Source: Sulfurimonas sp.
GTDB taxonomy: Bacteria > Campylobacterota > Campylobacteria > Campylobacterales > Sulfurimonadaceae
Length of the DNA: 18,803 nucleotides
Assembly: GCA_027063215.1 (NCBI GenBank)
Contig: JAMOSE010000013.1
Location: 1-18,803, forward strand
Direction: 5' to 3'
The notes under the pieces were generated by a model that was not told where the DNA came from, did no database searches, and saw only the letters and a list, made by a program, of their open reading frames with translations. Below are positions 7,836 to 14,236 of this stretch, in pieces. Position numbers and translations under genes: made by a program. Within the stretch, counting starts at the first letter, position 1, and every line of letters begins with the position of its first letter.

Positions 7836-8684
7836 TTAGTTTTTATGTCTGTTTATGTATTTTGTAAGTATTGGTGAAAGCTCACGCTGTAGGCTTTCAT
7901 CAAAACTCTCCATACTTTTATGGAGTTCTTCTGCTAAAAGATTTGCCTCACGCAGAGCCTCATCTAATCCTAAAATTGTTACAAATGAGTTTTTTTCCTC
8001 ATCATTGTTTGTTAATTTCCCTGCCTCATCAGAACTCTGTGTTACATCCAGTATATCATCCTGGATCTGAAAAAGCAGTCCAAGTTTTATCCCAAAATCA
8101 TAAAGTTTTTCTGCCTCATCATCACGACCAACTATAATTGCACCCATCTTCAGTGCTGCTGCAATTAACTTTGCAGTTTTATTTGTATGGAGTATCTTAA
8201 TATCCTCAAGCTTTAAGGGTTTGTTTTCAAAATAACAATCTATTGCCTGCCCAAGAACCATACCGTTTAGACCGCCATTATGTGCTAATTCACTCATGAG
8301 TTTAACTTTTATCTCATCAGAAAAAGGAGCGTTGCTAAGCACTTCAAAAGAGTAGGTATTAAGAGCATCACCAACTAAAATAGCAGTAACCTCATCATAT
8401 GTCATATGAAGTGTCGGATGACCACGACGCAAAGGAGAATCATCCATTGCCGGTAAATCATCATGGATCAAAGAGTAGGTATGTAATAACTCTATCGCAT
8501 ACGCTGCATGATATGCAGACTCTGTGAGAAGTGGGTTATATGCCTTTACCACACCAAGTAAAAGAGCAGGACGAAAACGTTTTCCACCAGCTTTTAGCAT
8601 ATTTTGCAGTGCTGCTTCATATGTCGGGTGAATACTTTGTGATTGCGGTAAATTATCTAATAAGAATTGCTCGAAGTTTTGCAT
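7836..8684 (-). CDS. ispA: Polyprenyl synthase, farnesyl (geranyl) diphosphate synthase type
   Basis: This enzyme condenses isopentenyl diphosphate with allylic diphosphates to make geranyl and farnesyl diphosphate, feeding undecaprenyl and quinone side chains. Visible marks: GGKRFRP (33-39), the first aspartate-rich motif DDLPAMDD (75-82, the DDxxxxD form of bacterial type II FPP synthases), RRGHPT (86-91), GQAIDC (145-150), the K-T-A lid region (169-171) and the second aspartate motif DDILD (209-213). At 282 residues it has the length of the short-chain IspA group rather than the longer octaprenyl synthases (about 320). The ATG at 8684 has no Shine-Dalgarno sequence, and a TATAAT box lies only five bases away, so it may be leaderless. 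It precedes tkt by six bases. Confidence 0.93.
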   Translation of the reverse strand: MQNFEQFLLDNLPQSQSIHPTYEAALQNMLKAGGKRFRPALLLGVVKAYNPLLTESAYHAAYAIELLHTYSLIHDDLPAMDDSPLRRGHPTLHMTYDEVTAILVGDALNTYSFEVLSNAPFSDEIKVKLMSELAHNGGLNGMVLGQAIDCYFENKPLKLEDIKILHTNKTAKLIAAALKMGAIIVGRDDEAEKLYDFGIKLGLLFQIQDDILDVTQSSDEAGKLTNNDEEKNSFVTILGLDEALREANLLAEELHKSMESFDESLQRELSPILTKYINRHKN

Positions 8685-8689
8685 ATAGA

Positions 8690-8695
8690 ATTATA
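8690..8695 (-). promoter_or_regulatory. Start-proximal TATAAT box of ispA
   Basis: Perfect TATAAT on the minus strand, five bases before the ispA ATG. If used, transcription would begin near the A of the ATG, giving a leaderless mRNA. The lack of any ribosome site upstream of the ATG fits this idea. Confidence 0.4.
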
Positions 8696-8725
8696 TTTTT
8701 TTTCTACTTATAAACATCTTTTCAA

Positions 8726-8731
8726 ATTATA
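8726..8731 (-). promoter_or_regulatory. Alternative -10 box upstream of ispA
   Basis: A second perfect TATAAT (context TTTTATAATTTG) lies 41 bases before the ATG. It is preceded by T/A-rich DNA (TTAATTTTTAAAAA) of the kind found upstream of sigma-70 promoters in this phylum. It would give a leader of about 35 bases. Confidence 0.45.
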
Positions 8732-8773
8732 AAATTTTTAAAAATTAAGGAAGGAAGAAAGCTATGGAGAGAG

Positions 8774-8804
8774 AAAAGCCTAAAGTTTTTTACTTTAGAC
8801 TTTT
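8774..8804 (-). terminator. Rho-independent terminator of the TRL lipoprotein gene
   Basis: CTAAAGT-ttttt-ACTTTAG forms a perfect 7-bp stem (8780-8798), extended by AAAAG/CTTTT across one mismatch to span 8774-8804. On the minus strand it follows the lipoprotein stop by 25 bases, and the distal arm reads GGCTTTTCTCTC, giving a short T-rich tail. On the plus strand TTTTT also follows, but no plus gene ends nearby. Confidence 0.6.
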
Positions 8805-8829
8805 TAGAAAAAAAATTTACAAGTTTAAA

Positions 8830-9150
8830 CTATTTTGTACCTGTAATAATTGTTTTACCCGTATGGAAAATTCCAAGAATATTATTTGATTTGTAATCAA
8901 CACTTATAACATTTGTAATACCACTGTTTGCTTTTGCATTTTCTACACTACAATTACCAGTTGCTACAAGACCTAAAATAGATTTACATTTATCTGATTC
9001 ACCAGTAATCACATTTTTAGCACTATTGCTTGTTGCATTTACAGGAACCTCTACATCTGTATATAACATACCTGCTGTTGGTCTTACTGCACATCCTGTT
9101 GCTAATAATGCAACAGCTGCTACTGATAATATTTTCATTGAAGTTTTCAT
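8830..9150 (-). CDS. TRL-like family lipoprotein
   Basis: This is a small exported lipoprotein of the TRL-like family (named from a tRNA-linked locus in Helicobacter; function unknown). The signal sequence ends in a lipobox-like LLATGC, with Cys20 as the likely lipidated residue. The mature part shows the family pattern: GMLYTDVEVP (28-37), SILGLVATGNCS (57-68), NAKANSGITNVISVDY (71-86) and ILGIFHTGKTIITG (91-104). The start is placed at the ATG at 9150, five bases after AAAGGA; a TTG one codon earlier (9153) is too close to it. Two further cysteines (Cys55, Cys67) could form a disulfide. It has its own -10 box and terminator, so it is probably a single-gene unit. Confidence 0.85.
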   Translation of the reverse strand: MKTSMKILSVAAVALLATGCAVRPTAGMLYTDVEVPVNATSNSAKNVITGESDKCKSILGLVATGNCSVENAKANSGITNVISVDYKSNNILGIFHTGKTIITGTK

Positions 9151-9183
9151 CAATTTCCTTTGTTTTTAGTTAAAATTCATAGA

Positions 9184-9189
9184 ATTATA
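9184..9189 (-). promoter_or_regulatory. -10 box of the TRL lipoprotein gene
   Basis: Perfect TATAAT on the minus strand (context CTATTATAATTC), 33 bases before the ATG, with AAAGGA just before the gene. No -35 consensus is seen; an inverted repeat (9214-9231) lies just upstream of where it would be. Confidence 0.55.
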
Positions 9190-9213
9190 ATAGTTTATAC
9201 TTAAACAACAATT

Positions 9214-9231
9214 AATAAGTACTGACTTATT
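9214..9231 (-). repeat. Perfect inverted repeat at the end of the PDZ gene
   Basis: AATAAGT-actg-ACTTATT is a perfect 7-bp stem with a 4-base loop that includes the PDZ gene's stop codon (9227-9229). It may be a weak terminator for the ferredoxin-panD-ybaB-PDZ unit; the stem has only one G-C pair and the T-run after it is poor. It may instead be an operator upstream of the TRL promoter. Confidence 0.4.
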
Positions 9232-10207
9232 GCAAATACACAAAAAACTGAAATCCATTTCTCTCAAAAAGCAAAGAAATACCTTTTTTGTTCACATTCA
9301 TTGCAGCTCTTACTTCAGCTTCATTAGCAACCCTTTTCCCATCTATCTGAAGCAGTTTATCACCTTTATGAAGAAGATATTTTTCTGCTTTTTTTGCAAT
9401 AATTATAATTTGAAGATGAGAATTAAAATATAATCCTTTAGATTCTAAAAAAGTATCACTTACTTCACCACCACCATAACGCTGTGATATATAAACATTA
9501 AAATGTTTGTAAACAGATCCTCTCAAAATAGTAATTTTATGTTTAGAGGTAATTTTACTAAAAAGTATATACTGCATCATTTTTGCTGCACTATATACTT
9601 TTTTAGTATCAAATGCTATAACAACATCCCCCTTTTTAAAAGGATTTTTTTGAACAAAAGGATCAACCTCATTTATAAAAACTTTATGATCTTTCTCTTC
9701 TAAACGGACACCAATATCTCCATATCGAAGATCTTTTGTGTTTAAGAAATGATTAATATACTCTTTTTGAATAACACCTCTTGGTGTAACAATTCCCTCA
9801 AGTGAACAACAACTACTTGTAATAAGTGCAGGGTAATCAGTGGAAGTATAACGAGCTAGTTTATTTAAACCTACTTGGGAAGAGAGAAACTTTCCCTCTT
9901 TGGCATTTTTGTTTGTTACCAAAGCTGTACCTAATTGTACACGCAAGTTACTTTCAAAAGGGTAAGAAAAGTAATCATCACTCTTTAGAAAATACAAAGA
10001 TAAAAACTTATCATATTTTATGATTTTTCCGTGAGGCTTTTTTACACCGTAACAAAGACGTTTTGTTGGAGTTATAGGGATATAAAGAATTTGTTTTTGT
10101 ATAGTGTGTGAATCTTTTACTTTTGCTACACAGGAACTGTAGCCGCCTTTACAGGCATAAAGGTTTATAAAAAGAAGTAGAAATGAAACAAGCAGGCGTA
10201 ATAACAC
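9227..10207 (-). CDS. Exported protein with two PDZ domains
   Basis: This is a predicted periplasmic protein of 326 residues, of a kind conserved in Campylobacterota but uncharacterised. It has a signal peptide (1-18, then Cys19; LYAC is a poor lipobox) and an N-terminal domain of unknown fold (about 20-155) with Cys26, Cys52 and an adjacent pair Cys133-Cys134. The first PDZ domain spans about 160-240 (YGDIGVRLE, then FKKGDVVIAFDTKKV), and the second about 255-326 (LLHKGDKLLQIDGKRV). No Ser-His-Asp protease domain is visible, so it is not a DegP-type protease; a scaffold or protein-binding role is an inference. The start is GTG at 10207, directly after the YbaB TAG, with GGAG eight bases upstream inside ybaB, so the two are translationally coupled. 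Confidence 0.8.
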   Translation of the reverse strand: MLLRLLVSFLLLFINLYACKGGYSSCVAKVKDSHTIQKQILYIPITPTKRLCYGVKKPHGKIIKYDKFLSLYFLKSDDYFSYPFESNLRVQLGTALVTNKNAKEGKFLSSQVGLNKLARYTSTDYPALITSSCCSLEGIVTPRGVIQKEYINHFLNTKDLRYGDIGVRLEEKDHKVFINEVDPFVQKNPFKKGDVVIAFDTKKVYSAAKMMQYILFSKITSKHKITILRGSVYKHFNVYISQRYGGGEVSDTFLESKGLYFNSHLQIIIIAKKAEKYLLHKGDKLLQIDGKRVANEAEVRAAMNVNKKGISLLFERNGFQFFVYLQ

Positions 10208-10519
10208 CTACTTTGCTCCACCAAGTGAACCCATACCGCCTAGCATCCCTAAGGCACTTTGCTGCTGGTTTTGCTGTACCATTTTATTGGCATCATTAAT
10301 TGCACCAATCAGAAGAATTTGTAGTGACTCTTTATCACTTAAAAGTTCATCATCAATATTGAGATCTATCACCTCTCCGTTTCCGTTAAGAGTAAGTTCA
10401 ATCATTCCACCACCACTCTTAACTGAAAAAGTCTTCGAAGCCAATTCATCTTTGAGTTTTTGAGCATTTTCTTCAAAACCCTGAAGCATCTTGCTAATAT
10501 CGCCCATATTTCCAAACAT
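10208..10519 (-). CDS. YbaB/EbfC family nucleoid-associated protein
   Basis: This small cytoplasmic DNA-binding protein of 103 residues matches the YbaB/EbfC family, which forms dimers with a tweezer-like shape and binds DNA. The N-terminal helix (FGNMGDISKMLQGFEENAQK), the beta core (SGGGMIELTLNGNGEVIDLNI, about 35-55), the SDKESLQILLIGAINDANK helix and a Gly/Met-rich tail (LGMLGGMGSLGG) are all typical. Unlike the dnaX-ybaB-recR arrangement of gamma-proteobacteria, here it sits between panD and a PDZ protein. The ATG is two bases after the panD stop, and the downstream gene starts immediately after its stop. Confidence 0.93.
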   Translation of the reverse strand: MFGNMGDISKMLQGFEENAQKLKDELASKTFSVKSGGGMIELTLNGNGEVIDLNIDDELLSDKESLQILLIGAINDANKMVQQNQQQSALGMLGGMGSLGGAK

Positions 10520-10521
10520 AA

Positions 10522-10887
10522 TCAGATCTCTTCTAAAATTTCATCTATATTGTTCTCATCATTTAAAAGAACAACTGTCGGCTTATAAGACTCAAGCTCT
10601 TTTTCATCATAAGTTGCATAAGCAACAATGATAACTTTATCACCTTTGTGAACTTTACGTGCAGCTGCTCCATTGAGGCAGATGTCACGCTTTCCTCGCT
10701 CACCAAGAATAATGTAAGTAGAAAATCGCTCACCATTGTTAATGTTTAAAATCTCTACCTTTTGTCCAACACGCATTTTAGAAGCTTCTAAAAGTTCTTC
10801 ATCTATGGTGATAGAGCCAACATAGTTAAGATTGGCATCAGTTACCGTAGCGCGATGAATTTTGCTGTACAACATCTCAATTGTCAT
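10522..10887 (-). CDS. panD: Aspartate 1-decarboxylase proenzyme
   Basis: PanD converts L-aspartate to beta-alanine, the amine half of pantothenate and so of coenzyme A. It is a pyruvoyl enzyme that cuts itself: the Gly24-Ser25 site (YVGSI) is present, and Ser25 becomes the pyruvoyl group. Other conserved residues are Lys9, Arg54 and Thr57-Tyr58 (GERFSTYI), and the LNGAAAR loop (72-78). The length of 121 residues is normal. The ATG follows AGGA by six bases. It lies eight bases after the ferredoxin gene and two before ybaB. No panZ-type maturation factor is seen nearby; maturation in this phylum is thought to be spontaneous. Confidence 0.97.
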   Translation of the reverse strand: MTIEMLYSKIHRATVTDANLNYVGSITIDEELLEASKMRVGQKVEILNINNGERFSTYIILGERGKRDICLNGAAARKVHKGDKVIIVAYATYDEKELESYKPTVVLLNDENNIDEILEEI

Positions 10888-10895
10888 TATTTTTC

Positions 10896-11270
10896 CTACA
10901 TTCCCATCTGTTTTTTCATATCAGCAGGGCTAATTGGCTCATCCCACATCTCAGAATCAATTACAAACTCTTCAACAACGTTTCCGCCAAGGATATGCTC
11001 TTGTACAATTTTATCAATTTTTTCTTTAGTTAATCCTGCATACATAGTATGACCCGGCTCAACTAACATAACTGGTCCCATTTGACATCTGTTCATACAA
11101 GATGTACGGATCGGCTGAACTGTACCCATAATACCCTCTTGCATTAACTTTTGTGCAAGATACTGAAAAAGGTCCTGAGTCTGTGGTGTAACACATGATG
11201 GTTTTGGCATACCTGGAGGAGCTGACTGCTCACATTTAAAGATATAATATGCCGGTTGTGGAATTCCCAT
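10896..11270 (-). CDS. Thioredoxin-like [2Fe-2S] ferredoxin
   Basis: This cytoplasmic protein of 124 residues has the thioredoxin-like ferredoxin fold also found in the 24-kDa subunit of complex I. Four cysteines in the expected spacing bind the cluster: Cys13 (FKCEQ), Cys26 (PSCVT), Cys58 and Cys62 (TSCMNRCQMGPVMLVEP). The C-terminal part (KIDKIVQEHILGG) is a helix typical of these proteins. It probably carries electrons or helps in Fe-S delivery; the partner is unknown. A strong TATAAT and AAGGAG ribosome site precede it, so it is the first gene of the panD-ybaB-PDZ run. The link between this ferredoxin and panD is positional only. Confidence 0.88.
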   Translation of the reverse strand: MGIPQPAYYIFKCEQSAPPGMPKPSCVTPQTQDLFQYLAQKLMQEGIMGTVQPIRTSCMNRCQMGPVMLVEPGHTMYAGLTKEKIDKIVQEHILGGNVVEEFVIDSEMWDEPISPADMKKQMGM

Positions 11271-11297
11271 GGAAATTCTCCTTAAAATTTTTGTGCA

Positions 11298-11303
11298 ATT
11301 ATA
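11298..11303 (-). promoter_or_regulatory. Promoter of the ferredoxin-panD-ybaB-PDZ operon
   Basis: Perfect TATAAT with an upstream TG (TTTTTTGCTATAATTG on the minus strand), an extended -10 form. A full AAGGAG ribosome site (11278-11283) follows, seven bases before the ATG. This is the best-formed promoter in the window. Confidence 0.65.
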
Positions 11304-11377
11304 GCAAAAAATTTACATCTCTAATCTAATGCACTCAAATAAGTTTTCTTTTTTAAGTTACTCTGCAACTTTTTAGA

Positions 11378-11383
11378 TATAAT
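11378..11383 (+). promoter_or_regulatory. -10 box of the outer-membrane beta-barrel gene
   Basis: Perfect TATAAT (context TAGATATAATTTC), 24 bases before the TTG start. AGGA at 11398-11401 is six bases before that start. Confidence 0.55.
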
Positions 11384-11407
11384 TTCTTTAAAAAATCAGG
11401 AAAAACT

Positions 11408-11956
11408 TTGAAAAAGATTCTATTGATCCTCTTATTTATCTCATCACTCCTTTATGCGCAAGCAACTGTATATTTTGGTACCGGTTACGCATACAATAGT
11501 GAAAAGGTCTCTTATAATGGCAGTAAAAAGACCATTGACAACAATGCAGCACGACTTAAAATAGGATATGGAGATAAAAAAGCATATGCTGTTGAATTTT
11601 CACTTGATTATGTTGATAATAAATCTTCTATTTTTGATTCTGGAGATGGTAAAAAATATGGTTTTAATATAGAACTGTTAAAAGCATGGGATTTTAATAT
11701 CTTTGTAAATCCATTTTTAAAAGCCGGATTTGGTGCCGGATACCTTGACACTCCAGCAGATTTAAACAATGGTTCACTGACATATGGTTCTTGGAATCTT
11801 GGCACTGGTTTTTTTATTCCAATCAATGAACATTTTGATATTGAAATTGCTTATGAATATAAATATGTCTCTTACCAAAAACTTGACAACAACCTTTCAA
11901 TACATCCAACTTCAAATCTCAATATAGGCTACATAGGCGTGAATTTTAGATTTTAG
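11408..11956 (+). CDS. Small outer-membrane beta-barrel protein
   Basis: This is a predicted eight-stranded outer-membrane protein of 182 residues. The signal peptide is clear (MKKILLILLFISSLLYA, cut before Gln18). The mature part alternates polar and hydrophobic residues in repeated strands (for example AVEFSLDYVDN, FNIFVNPFLKAGFGAGYL, FDIEIAYEYKYVSY, LNIGYIGVNFRF) and ends in Phe, the usual signal for barrel insertion. It resembles the OmpA/OmpW-like porin-family fold by layout only; no specific function can be named. The start codon is TTG, supported by AGGA six bases upstream and by the complete signal peptide. It is convergent with murE and divergent from the ferredoxin operon. Confidence 0.8.
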   Translation: MKKILLILLFISSLLYAQATVYFGTGYAYNSEKVSYNGSKKTIDNNAARLKIGYGDKKAYAVEFSLDYVDNKSSIFDSGDGKKYGFNIELLKAWDFNIFVNPFLKAGFGAGYLDTPADLNNGSLTYGSWNLGTGFFIPINEHFDIEIAYEYKYVSYQKLDNNLSIHPTSNLNIGYIGVNFRF

Positions 11957-11970
11957 ATTTTTTAGAAAAG

Positions 11971-11989
11971 TTCTCCTAAATCTGGAGAA
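11971..11989 (-). terminator. Terminator at the end of murE
   Basis: TTCTCC and GGAGAA form a 6-bp stem with a 7-base loop. On the minus strand it is followed by CTTTTCT. The hairpin spans the last codons and stop of murE and lies in the 19-bp gap facing the beta-barrel gene. Short but reasonably G-C containing. Confidence 0.5.
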
Positions 11990-13268
11990 GCTCTCTTACC
12001 ACTTCTCTATCATCAAATGGTAGTTTTTTATCATAAATAATCTGATAATTTTCATCACCTTTTCCAAGGATCACAACGACTTCTTCACCCTCTTGATCAT
12101 CTAAGGCCATCTCTATAGCTCTTTTTCTATTGAGCTCAATAACAACATTTTGTTTATCTTCTATACCCTCTAAAATATCATCAATAATAGCTTCAGGATC
12201 CTCATGACGAGGGTTATCTGTTGTAATATAAACTTTTTTAGCTAATGTTGCAGCAACTCTACCCATTAAAGGACGCTTTGTTGTATCACGATCACCTCCT
12301 GCACCAAACACAACAAGCAACTCTTTCTCTTTAAGTGCATTTAAAACCTGTTGCATACCATCTGGAGTATGTGCAAAATCAACAATTACATTAGGAACAG
12401 CACAAACCTGTTCCATTCTTCCGCTAACACCTGCAAAATTATCTACCACATCACACACCTCTTCAAGTGTTTTGTCTGTAATAAGATCTGTTGCAGATAT
12501 TGCAGCCATAAGATTATAAAGATTAAAAAAACCATGCAGTGATGCAGTAAATGGAACTATCTCTTGAAAGTGTTGAATAATTCCACTACTACCGTCATTA
12601 AGCGAGTATGCCATCAGTCTATATGTTGCAGGATTTTCTATACCGTATGTATAGGTATTTTTAAAATTAAAACGGGCCTTTGGTTCATCTTTGTTGATAA
12701 GTTTTTTTCCCTCATCTCGAAAAAATGAGTTCTTTACAGCAATGTATTCCTCTAAGGTTTTATGATAATCAAGATGGTCCTGTGTAATGTTGGTTAACAC
12801 CTTAAGTTCAAATGTCAGTCCCTCTATTCGTTTCTGGACAATGGCATGAGAACTCACCTCCATGATAAAGTACTCACAACCGGCAGCAACTGCCTGATAG
12901 ATATGTCGATAGGTATTAAGTACTGAGGGCGTAGTAAGCGTTTTTCCCTCTACAACTTCATCATTCATAAAAAGACCTCTAGTACCCTGCATCGCAACTT
13001 TATACCCTAGATCAAGTAAAAAAGAGTAGATAGCACTTGCTGTGGTTGTCTTTCCATTTGTCCCGGTAATACCTATAATTTTAATTTTATCAACTCCAAA
13101 AAGTGCTGCAATATCTTTGATCTTAATGATAGAATGTGCACTGTTTGCTTTTGCATCATCCAAATATTTTTCATTTTGTGTTGTTAAAACAAAAGCAGTT
13201 TGGGGATCACACTCTTGTGAATTTTCAGTTACATATCTATAGGCTTGGTTTGGTAGTTCAATTTTCAA
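11976..13268 (-). CDS. murE: UDP-MurNAc-tripeptide ligase MurE, meso-DAP type
   Basis: MurE adds the third residue to the cytoplasmic peptidoglycan precursor UDP-MurNAc-Ala-Glu, using ATP. Numbered from the TTG at 13268 (430 residues): ATP loop GITGTNGKTTT (66-76), TTPSVLN (112-118), MEVSSHAI (136-143), NITQDHLDYHKT (160-171), the Lys179 that is carbamylated in Mur ligases, DFAHTPDG (297-304) and DNPRHEDP (351-358). DNPR is the mark of meso-diaminopimelate specificity. The protein is shorter than E. coli MurE (about 495) at the N-terminus, as in relatives. Start choice: a TTG at 13286 is possible, but the TTG at 13268 has GAAGG eight bases upstream and gives the N-terminus MKIELPNQAYRY. It overlaps the TPR gene by 11 bases, so translation is coupled. 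Confidence 0.95.
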   Translation of the reverse strand: MKIELPNQAYRYVTENSQECDPQTAFVLTTQNEKYLDDAKANSAHSIIKIKDIAALFGVDKIKIIGITGTNGKTTTASAIYSFLLDLGYKVAMQGTRGLFMNDEVVEGKTLTTPSVLNTYRHIYQAVAAGCEYFIMEVSSHAIVQKRIEGLTFELKVLTNITQDHLDYHKTLEEYIAVKNSFFRDEGKKLINKDEPKARFNFKNTYTYGIENPATYRLMAYSLNDGSSGIIQHFQEIVPFTASLHGFFNLYNLMAAISATDLITDKTLEEVCDVVDNFAGVSGRMEQVCAVPNVIVDFAHTPDGMQQVLNALKEKELLVVFGAGGDRDTTKRPLMGRVAATLAKKVYITTDNPRHEDPEAIIDDILEGIEDKQNVVIELNRKRAIEMALDDQEGEEVVVILGKGDENYQIIYDKKLPFDDREVVRELLQI

Positions 13269-13854
13269 TAGTTTTACCTTCGGCAAGTTTTTTTAATAAA
13301 TGAATCAGAAGTTTATCCGTAGGATAAATTGCAAGAGCATTTTCAAGATATGTCAAAGCCATCTCTTCAAATCCATGTTCGATCAATTTATCCAAGAAAT
13401 CAATAAAATCCTCTTTCTCCGTTATAATAACTTTTGTAGAAAACATAATATTTTCAAAAGTCTCTTTAAAATCAGCACCTTCATCAAGCAATTTTTTAAA
13501 GTCACTGTAAAGAATTCCATCTTCAAACTCTATACGCTCACGAAGCGGCTGAGCAAAGATCTCACCTATTTTATCAATGGCTCCATCCATATTTTGCAGT
13601 ATCTCTTCCATCACTGCATCAGCCTCTTCTTTATCCTCTTCCTGAAGTACTGCATAATAATCAAAGAGTGCCTCTGCCCCTGTCTCACCGCTCATAGCCA
13701 TCTCTGAAAGAATCACACCGTTATAAGCCTCTTTTGAGTTGGGATAGTTTTGTAATACCTCTGCAAATTTTTCCAATGCACTTTTATAATCTGCTTTGGA
13801 AAAGCTCTCTTTAGCTTGTGATAAAATCTTATATTTACTAATTGTTCCCATCAT
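13258..13854 (-). CDS. TPR-like helical protein between nifU and murE
   Basis: This is a cytoplasmic, all-helical, acidic protein of 198 residues without signal peptide or membrane helix. Residues 8-56 form a tetratricopeptide-like pair (AKESFSKADYKSALEKFAEVL, then SKEAYNGVILSEMA), and 162-193 look like a further repeat (EEMALTYLENALAIYPTDK). The middle is acidic and helical. Function is unknown; proteins of this type in the same position occur in other Campylobacterota, which suggests a link to murE or to Fe-S assembly, but that is inference. Two adjacent ATGs (13854, 13851) compete; AAAGAAG abuts the first, so the second is equally possible. Its end overlaps murE by 11 bases. Confidence 0.75.
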   Translation of the reverse strand: MMGTISKYKILSQAKESFSKADYKSALEKFAEVLQNYPNSKEAYNGVILSEMAMSGETGAEALFDYYAVLQEEDKEEADAVMEEILQNMDGAIDKIGEIFAQPLRERIEFEDGILYSDFKKLLDEGADFKETFENIMFSTKVIITEKEDFIDFLDKLIEHGFEEMALTYLENALAIYPTDKLLIHLLKKLAEGKTIEN

Positions 13855-13866
13855 CTTCTTTACTGT

Positions 13867-14142
13867 TTATAAATTATCTATATCGTTTTCCATACCAAAA
13901 GGTACATTAACAACACATAACTCCGGATGAATATCCATTCTCAGTTGTCTCTCAACTCCATATTTGAGTGTTGAGCCACTGCTGGCACATCCAATACACG
14001 CCCCTTTTAGCTGTACATAGACATTACCGTTTTTTACAGTAATGAAATCAATATCTCCACCATCTAAAGCTAAAGATGGACGAACTTTGTCTATAACATG
14101 TTTTACCGGCTCTATAAGCTCTTCATCACTAAATGGAATCAT
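13867..14142 (-). CDS. NifU C-terminal-domain Fe-S scaffold protein
   Basis: This protein of 91 residues consists of a single NifU C-terminal (Nfu) domain, which holds and delivers Fe-S clusters. The Cys49-x-x-Cys52 motif (GACIGCASSGSTL) is intact, and the PSLALDGGDIDFITVKNGNVYVQL stretch is typical. It lacks the N-terminal IscU-like part and the middle ferredoxin-like part of full NifU, so it is a carrier rather than a complete scaffold. It is the first gene of the unit with the TPR protein (12 bases on) and murE. The promoter -10 and two palindromes lie in the 94 bases upstream. AAGGA is nine bases before the ATG. Confidence 0.92.
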   Translation of the reverse strand: MIPFSDEELIEPVKHVIDKVRPSLALDGGDIDFITVKNGNVYVQLKGACIGCASSGSTLKYGVERQLRMDIHPELCVVNVPFGMENDIDNL

Positions 14143-14157
14143 TTTTACCTATCCTTC

Positions 14158-14173
14158 AAATTTTGCAAAATTT
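14158..14173. repeat. 16-bp perfect palindrome in the nifU leader
   Basis: AAATTTTGCAAAATTT reads the same on both strands. It lies between the -10 box (14181-14186) and the ribosome site of the NifU-like gene, at or just after the expected transcription start. A repressor site is plausible; a simple AT-rich coincidence is the alternative. Confidence 0.5.
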
Positions 14174-14180
14174 ATTTTAT

Positions 14181-14186
14181 ATTATA
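14181..14186 (-). promoter_or_regulatory. -10 box of the nifU-TPR-murE operon
   Basis: Perfect TATAAT on the minus strand (context GACTATAATATAA), 38 bases before the ATG. It is flanked on one side by the palindrome at 14158-14173 and directly abutted on the other by the inverted repeat at 14187-14201. Confidence 0.6.
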
Positions 14187-14201
14187 GTCATAAAATATGA
14201 C
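14187..14201. repeat. Inverted repeat in the nifU promoter spacer
   Basis: GTCATA-aaa-TATGAC (plus strand) is a perfect 6-bp inverted repeat ending exactly where the TATAAT box begins. On the minus strand it fills most of the -35 to -10 spacer, a position where a bound dimer would block or bend the promoter. It has no T-run, so it is not a terminator for the aldo/keto reductase gene. Confidence 0.5.
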
Positions 14202-14236
14202 AAAATCCCTTAACAAGTGATAAAAAATAAATTTAC

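Noticed and set aside
13300..13707. 135-codon open frame on the plus strand
   Set aside because: Antisense to the TPR protein; rich in Phe, Ile and Lys from reading an AT-rich gene backwards, no ribosome site and no recognisable motif.
14187..14201. Hairpin as terminator of the aldo/keto reductase gene
   Set aside because: It has no T-run after it and directly abuts a TATAAT box; kept as a possible operator instead.
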